Origin: Panax quinquefolius
Taxonomy: Eukaryota > Streptophyta > Magnoliopsida > Apiales > Araliaceae
Length of the DNA stretch: 64,000 nt
NCBI GenBank assembly: GCA_020205615.1
Contig: CM035164.1
Coordinates: 523,501-587,500 of the forward strand
Direction of reading: 5' to 3'
Positions 58,319-64,000 of the stretch are shown piece after piece; within the stretch, counting starts at the first letter, position 1; each line of letters starts with the position of its first letter. The translations under genes were made by a program, and so were the position numbers. The notes under the pieces are model-generated. The model was not told the origin of the DNA. It saw only the letters and a list, made by a program, of their open reading frames with translations, and searched no databases.

Positions 58319-59127
58319 GATGGCCCTTTCGCCAACCTCATCCCAACAAGTGGGTGCCCGACATTTCCTACCATACAATGCCTCAAAAGGTGCCATTCCA
58401 ATACTTGCATGCCAGCTGTTGTTGTAAGCAAACTCAATTAGGCTCAAGTAATCATCCCAATTACCCGACCACTCAAGTGTACAAGACCTCAATATGTCCT
58501 CTAATGTTTGGATAGTCCGTTCGGATTGCCCATCAGTTTGCAGATTGAAAGAAGTACTAAAGTTGAGCCGAGTACCCCAAGCTCGTTGAAACCCTTTCCA
58601 AAACCGTGAAGTGAACCGCGGATCTCGATCTGAAACAATAGACATCGAGTACCATGAAGTCTAACAATCTCCTCATCGAAAGATATGTGCCAATCTATCC
58701 ACCGAGAAACCCTCATGGATAGCCAAAAGTGTGTGTCGATTTAGTCAACCGATCCACCACTACCCAAATGGCATCATTCTTCTTGAAAGTCTTGACAAAA
58801 CCAGCCATAAAATCCATCGTGATATCCTCCCACTTCCACACCGGAATGTCTAACTGCTTGCAGAAAATCCACTAGCTCGTTGATGTTCTATCTTCACTTG
58901 TTGACAAGTGAGGCACTTCCCAACATATTCAAATTACGCCTCGCTTCATCCCATTCCACCAAAATTCTTTTTCAAATCTCTATACATCTTTTGTAGAACT
59001 GGATGAATAGAAAATGGCGAACTATGAGCCTCACCAACACCACCTCCCCGAATGATTGGATCGGACGGTACACACAACCGCTCACCCAACCAAATCACAC
59101 CATGGTCATCAATCTGAAACTCGGCCG
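58319..59127 (-). pseudogene. Element E integrase remnant, C-terminus missing
   Basis: Minus strand. An open frame (58319-58645) encodes VSDRDPRFTSRFWKGFQ with the second catalytic aspartate, then LQTDGQSERTIQTLEDILRS with the catalytic glutamate, then AFEALYGRK-like and CWDEVGER words, and stops matching exactly at the D2 LTR end. Earlier parts (58646-59100) hold the core start and zinc region in broken frames. The integrase tail, chromodomain and 3' LTR are absent. Confidence 0.85.
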
Positions 59128-60705
59128 TCATTCTCCTCCTAAATTCTGCGTCCATACTCCACAACTCCCCATCTTCCTTTTGAGAAGCTTCTTTGACCAT
59201 GAGATAAGAGAGGGCTCCACTCTTATACCCGCCAAATGCCCATCCGAACCTCGCATATACAAATCCAACTCGATCCGCTCCATATCCGAAATAAGTCGAG
59301 GTTGTGTAATAAGGTCGCTACACTCCTCAAACTCTTTCTTTGCTAAGAGCATCTGCAACCACATTTGCTTTCCCCGTGATACTCGAATTCTAGCATCATA
59401 ATCTTTTAGAAGCTCCAACCAACGCCTTTGCCTCATATCGAGCTCCTTCGAGTGAAAATGTATTTAAGACTTTTGTGATCGGTGAAGATATCACAAGTCT
59501 CTCCATACAAATAATGCCTCCAAATCTTTAAGGCAAATATCACCGCTAACTCCAAATCACGTGTGGGGTAATTCACCTCATAAGGTTTAAGTCACTTTAG
59601 AAGCATAAGCAATCACCTTACCGTGTTGCATCAAAACACACCCCAAACCCTTCTTGTAAGCATCACTATAAATCGGTAACCTCCAAATTTCGACGTGAAT
59701 CGTAAGTATAGGAGTCATCACAAGTCGCTTTCTTCAATTCCTCAAACTCTTCTCACGCCTCATTCCACACAAACTTCGTGCCTTTTCTCATCAATCGGGT
59801 CAATGGCAAGGCAAGCAAGGAAAACCCTTCCACAAACCTCCTATAATACCGCCGCCAAACCCAAAAACATCTAATTTCACATCATTGCAGTCTCTTGCCA
59901 TTTACTAATAGCCTCAACCTTCGCAGATCCACCTTAATGCCTTCAAAGAAACAACACATCCCAAAATGCGATCCGCTCCAACTAAAACTCGCGATTTAGA
60001 GAATTTAGCATACAATTCTCTTTCTCGCAAAATCCCCAACACCGTATGTAAGATGCTCCTCATGCTCTCCCTTAGACTTTGAATAAACCAAAATATCATC
60101 AATAAAGACAATGACAAATTGGTCTAAGTACTCTCCGAACAACCGATTCATCAAATCCATAAACACCGGGAGGCATTAGTCAATCCGAATGGCATCACCG
60201 TAAACTCATAATGCCCATATCGCGTTTAAAAGCCGCTCTTAGGGATATCCTCATCCTCACCTCAACTCGATGATAGCCTAACCTCAAGTCTATCTTTGAA
60301 AAATACTTACCCCCAAGAAGTTGGTCAAACAAGTCATCAATCCTCGACAATGGATACCGATTCTCGATTGTGATCTTGTTCAACTCTCTCAGAGTCTATA
60401 CACAACCTCATAGATCCATCCTTCTTCTTCACAAACAAGATTGGAGCACCCCACTGAAACACTCTCGCTAAATTACACCACGATCTAACAGCCTCTCGTG
60501 AATCGCTCTTTTAACTCCTCGTGAACTCCAACGGTGCCATCCGACACGGCGCTTTAAAAATAGGCTCACTTTTGAGAACAAGCTCAATAAGAAATTCCAC
60601 TTCCCATTGCGGTGGCAACCCCGACAACTCCTCGTGAAACACATCGAAAAAAGTCACGGACAATCGGAACATCCTCAATACGAGACTCACCCTTAGAGGT
60701 ATCTT
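59128..60705 (-). pseudogene. Element E RT-RNase H remnant
   Basis: Minus strand, in several frames. 60195-60383 encodes the [20 protein letters not shown] and SKIDLRLGYH words of RT. Around 60085-60117 is the active-site region in a shifted frame, then [17 protein letters not shown] (59914-60117). RNase H ends with RQRRWLELLKDYDA in the open frame 59128-59436. Order and spacing are normal for Ty3/gypsy, but it is not functional as read. The plus-strand frames here are shadows. Confidence 0.8.
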
Positions 60706-61584
60706 TCACAAATGCCAAATACCCCTCACAACCCTTTGCCACCAACTTTCCAAATTTCTCAAAGTCGAAATCAACTTCAACACCCTACTCGGCTGAGAAC
60801 CCTGAAACACGAATTCTGGAGATTTCACATCTCCGAATATAACCTTCTTCGCTCGACAATCGATAAGTGGCTTGGTGTTTATCCAACCACCCATCCCAAG
60901 AATGACATCAAAATCGTGCATACACATCGGAAGAAGATTAACGCTACGGATCTTATCCCCAAAACCGACGGACACCCTCGATACAAATCGTAAATAACAA
61001 TGTAAGTCCCCATCGGGTAACAATGAACATAACAGATCTAAAGACTGAGATGATACACCTAGGTGCCAAACAAAAGACTGAGCAACAAAGGAATGAGTAG
61101 AACCCGTATCAAATAAAATAGAAGCCTCACAATTTCCAACTAAAAGAGTGCTGTAAAGCAAGACACGGTGCACTGCGCCACAGTTATATGTCAAGGCAAA
61201 CACTCGACCTCCCTGACGCTGACCTCCATTGCTTCCATTATCACCACCTCCACCATTACCACGTGGACCAGTACAATCCCTAGCAATATGACCCATATGT
61301 CCACACAAGAAGCATGCACCCGTGAGTCTGTGGCACTGCCTCCCTGGATGATTAGCCCCACAAGTAGTACAGGGAGCTATAGGAATGAGATTTGGGTTAC
61401 CCCACCACCGGTCCTGGATAACGACCGATTTTGCCCTCGCGACGATTATTCCCCGCCGACGATTACATCCCATACCAAGGTAACTCAAGTCGACGATTTT
61501 GCCCTCGCCGAGGCATCTCGCTAATAACCCTGCTCGATTCTCGCCACACCATCGCCTTCGTTGGCCACCACGATTCCTGTTCAA
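60706..61584 (-). CDS. Element E gag-knuckle to protease open frame (292 codons)
   Basis: The longest open frame in the window, part of element E gag-pol and not a separate gene. Residues 72-84 form CTTCGANHPGRQC, a Cys/His motif common before plant gag knuckles. Residues 91-104 are CFLCGHMGHIARDC, an intact CCHC zinc knuckle that binds RNA. A glycine-rich basic linker follows. The aspartic-protease active site DTGSTHSF is at 159-166, with the second landmark FDVILGM at 225-231. The listed ATG is only the first in the frame; the natural protein would start at the gag ATG at 62491. The frame closes where RT should begin, so there is a break near 60706. Confidence 0.8.
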   Translation of the reverse strand: MNRNRGGQRRRWCGENRAGLLARCLGEGKIVDLSYLGMGCNRRRGIIVARAKSVVIQDRWWGNPNLIPIAPCTTCGANHPGRQCHRLTGACFLCGHMGHIARDCTGPRGNGGGGDNGSNGGQRQGGRVFALTYNCGAVHRVLLYSTLLVGNCEASILFDTGSTHSFVAQSFVWHLGVSSQSLDLLCSLLPDGDLHCYLRFVSRVSVGFGDKIRSVNLLPMCMHDFDVILGMGGWINTKPLIDCRAKKVIFGDVKSPEFVFQGSQPSRVLKLISTLRNLESWWQRVVRGIWHL

Positions 61585-62491
61585 CTGGCCACCTTGACTT
61601 CTACCATGCTGAACTAAAGCTCAACCGCCGGGTCATCTCTGTCCTCTCTTCGACTCCTCCCGGTTTAGAAGACCAAAAGTCCCGCCGCCCATCTAAATAT
61701 TTTTGGCAGATTGCCATCACGACACCTACCGAAACTTGTTGTTAATAAGATGTCATGATACCTATAATGAATCCGCCACTTGAACTTCTCCGCTCATGTT
61801 CATTGCAGCCCTCGCCGAGGTTCCCGCAAATCCTGCCAACCTAGTAAACCTCGTCATGAAGTCCGTGATGGACTCATCATCTTTCTGTCGAATGGACAAA
61901 TAGTCCCTAGCATAGGCCTCTTTATCGCCAAATTTGGAAGTACCATGGATATGAAGACCTCACAAAACTCCGCCCAACTAAGTGTCTCAACATAGCCATC
62001 ACCCTTTGTTGTTTTCAACGCTTTCCACCACCTCTGTGCATCCCCTTCCAGCTTGTAAATTGCAAGCAATACTCTCTGATTATCCGAGCACCCCAATACA
62101 TCAAAAATCTTCTCTAGGTGAGCAATCCAATTCTCTGCATCAATTGGAGTTGGAGCTGAACTGAAGGACTGTGGTTTCTGCTTTTGAAACCTTTCCAACC
62201 ACACGTACATTGGAACCCCCTGCTGACCATGACCATCTGCATTCCCTTCCTCAACGTTTGTCTGTGGACCATTATTTCCCGGGTTCTCCTGCTCAGAATT
62301 TCGGTGGCATTTCAATTGCATTACTGTACCACCTGTGCCACCAACTGAGGTAAAGCCTGGTTCACTGCCTGATTCACCAAGGTAGCCAATTGAGCATTAA
62401 TCTGATCATTAGGTTGCTCATTGGACCGACCTTCACCTCTTCCCCTATTGTTACCTCGCCTCCCAGCAACTCTAGTTGATCTTCGAGCCAT
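61585..62491 (-). pseudogene. Element E gag, N-terminal and capsid part, frameshifted
   Basis: The gag start is the ATG complementary to 62489-62491, opening MARRSTRVAGRRGNNRGRG, a basic N-terminus typical of this lineage. That frame ends after 56 codons with a stop overlapping the ATG at 62321. The capsid domain continues in 61854-62321 (VWLERFQKQKPQSF, AENWIAHLEKIFDVLGCSDN, RWWKALK) and then shifts frame near 61930. Only a few breaks separate it from a continuous gag, so E is less decayed here than A-D. Confidence 0.8.
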
Positions 62492-62655
62492 CTAAGAAAG
62501 AGATCACGAATATAAACAAAGCAGATTAGAGACACATTTGAATATAGCTGATATGATAACTGAACGGAAAATCAAACAGAACAAAAACCTAACCCAGAAG
62601 TCTACCCATAACTCACAGGTCAAACCTAAATAGGTTTTCTACAAGAAAGAACCTA

Positions 62656-62669
62656 AGCTCGATACTAAC
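62656..62669 (-). promoter_or_regulatory. Primer-binding site of element E
   Basis: On the minus strand gttagtatcgagcttagg follows the LTR end within a few bases. Same iMet-type site with the ATCGAGC variant. Confidence 0.65.
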
Positions 62670-62672
62670 TCA

Positions 62673-64000
62673 GAATAACACCCCTTTCCAAAGTAGAAAG
62701 AGAGGTTACTCAAAACACAACAAAACTAAGCAAGATCACAGGGCTCTAAACCACAAAAGAATAATCTCATAATAATTCAATGTCATAAGACAAACCATAA
62801 TAAATGCCACACTGGCTCAATCCACAATCTAAAATAATTATTACAACTTTAAATAAATCAATGTATCGAAACCTAACAAAATATATCAAAACTATTGGAT
62901 TAAAGGAAGCTCTCTCACACTTTGCCTTGGTCCCCCTCGATTACCGCCGGAAGAAAAACACAAGATGAGCCAAATGCCCAAGACGATATAGAATATAAAT
63001 AATGAACCAAATAACTAACTCAATTAAATAAAATGAGACGAAATGAACTGAAACGAACCGAACAAAACTAATACAACGAAATAATAGGCTGAATCAAATG
63101 GCTGAGTGTTATTTCATACCGAGCTCAAAACAAATAGTAATATACCTTGCCACACAGGCAAGTCACATAATGCCACACATGCAATTAAAATAATGCCACA
63201 CAGGCAATCACACATCGGACTGCGCAATCCAGATGCGTGCAAAATTGGAAGGCGTGTTTGGCACAAACATCACCACTCCGCAGAACAAAACAGAACAGAA
63301 AACTAGGGTCGACCCAAACGCCACCCACAACAAAACACCAAATGGCCAACTCCCAACGGAGCACAAAACGGAGACGCCGTGGACTGATCACACCGCCACG
63401 GAAGGTGTCATGCTTCAAAGGCTAAAGAGATATGCGTCATGGTACCCCCACGTGTGGTTATAGCTCGTATACCCTACGGTATTCTAACAAAATATCATGT
63501 CACAACACATGCGACATAATACCAAACAAAAGGGTTCTAACGTTACATGTTCGATCGAATCTAATTATCAATACAAGTCTCCAAAACATACTAATACGTA
63601 TACATCACTACAAAAATCGAAATTAATATTAACCATGATAAACAAGTTCAAAGAGTACAAACATGAGTTCTAAATATCAATGCTCCAAAACGAAACTATC
63701 ACGTGGATTTGAGAAGGAACAAACATGCGAAACAATAACTAACTTCTAAACGAAAACAAAACGAACAAATCAACATTAAAAGGATTATCGCTGAAGGAGT
63801 ACGGAATCCGTACTGGATTAAAGCAACGTAATACCCAAAGTATATTCCAAATTTGACTCGTTAAAACTCTCTCCGTTCAATCTAAATAATTAATAAGATT
63901 TTATTACAATCCAATCATTAATAAAATAATACTATTAAATTTATTATTAAAAACTTTTATAACTTTATTTTAAAATTAATTAATCTAAATTAATATACAT
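62673..64000 (-). mobile_element. 5' LTR of element E, cut by window end
   Basis: Starts (on plus) aacacccctttccaaagtag and matches 33654-34983 throughout, with scattered differences. The LTR lies upstream of E gag on the minus strand. Its outer boundary is beyond the window. Confidence 0.8.
63149..63213. repeat. Triple TGCCACACAGGC repeat, second E LTR
   Basis: Two perfect copies and one altered to tgccacacatgc, matching 34131-34197. Confidence 0.8.

Noticed and set aside
59003..59401. 132-codon plus-strand open frame, and similar frames at 61168-61524, 61431-61745 and 62171-62353
   Set aside because: Antisense to element E gag and pol, which show clear domain words on the minus strand.

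Overview
The window is strongly AT-rich nuclear DNA from a flowering plant, most likely a eudicot. It shows plant small membrane-protein genes, MITEs with plant-type terminal repeats, and thick layers of Ty3/gypsy LTR retrotransposons with long LTRs (about 2.6-2.9 kb where complete), a primer-binding site resembling initiator-Met tRNA, and a chromodomain-like end after the integrase. That combination suggests a Tekay/Del-type chromovirus lineage. I cannot name the species.

Layout. 1-5.4 kb: a gene-bearing end with two convergent members of one small membrane-protein family (313-663 + and 5245-5436 -). Between them lie an old inverted LTR (1690-3413), two foldback elements and AT microsatellites. 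6.2-7.3 kb: first copy of an unnamed repeat R, which recurs at 29.6-30.8 and 31.2-31.7 kb. 8.05-28.0 kb: a three-level nest. A Stowaway-like MITE is split by a reverse-oriented solo LTR (element H, CCCCC duplication). H is itself split by a tandem LTR-internal-LTR-internal-LTR array (elements A and B, 11619-27302). 28.2-35.5 kb: MITEs, repeat R carrying a clean captured RT/RNase H fragment (30768-31192), and LTR pieces of a second family (E). 35.5-45.4 kb: element D, with both LTRs and a full set of decayed gag-pol domains. 45.5-52.7 kb: element C, with its own LTR type, broken in integrase and fused to the gag leader of another D-like element (D2). D2 is interrupted by a solo C LTR (53247-55887, AGTTC duplication). 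58.3-64 kb: element E on the minus strand, cut off in integrase at one end and leaving the window inside its LTR at the other.

How the parts relate. A and B share the same large deletions (RT core, RNase H), the same CGA-to-TGA nonsense changes, and a gag in which a coiled-coil segment stands where C and D have the capsid domain. A/B therefore look like copies of one already defective, non-autonomous element whose LTR, primer site and polypurine tract resemble those of D. Each LTR subfamily carries its own tandem arrays, mostly downstream of a conserved TATAAATA box and so probably in the RNA leader. One array is a repeated imperfect hairpin.

Caution. Many frame breaks and copy-to-copy differences cluster at CAG/CTG-type positions, including every iMet-like primer site of A, B, C, D and E. 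This may reflect base-calling error at methylated CHG sites rather than biology, so frameshift counts should not be taken at face value. No intact autonomous element, RNA gene or CRISPR array was seen.
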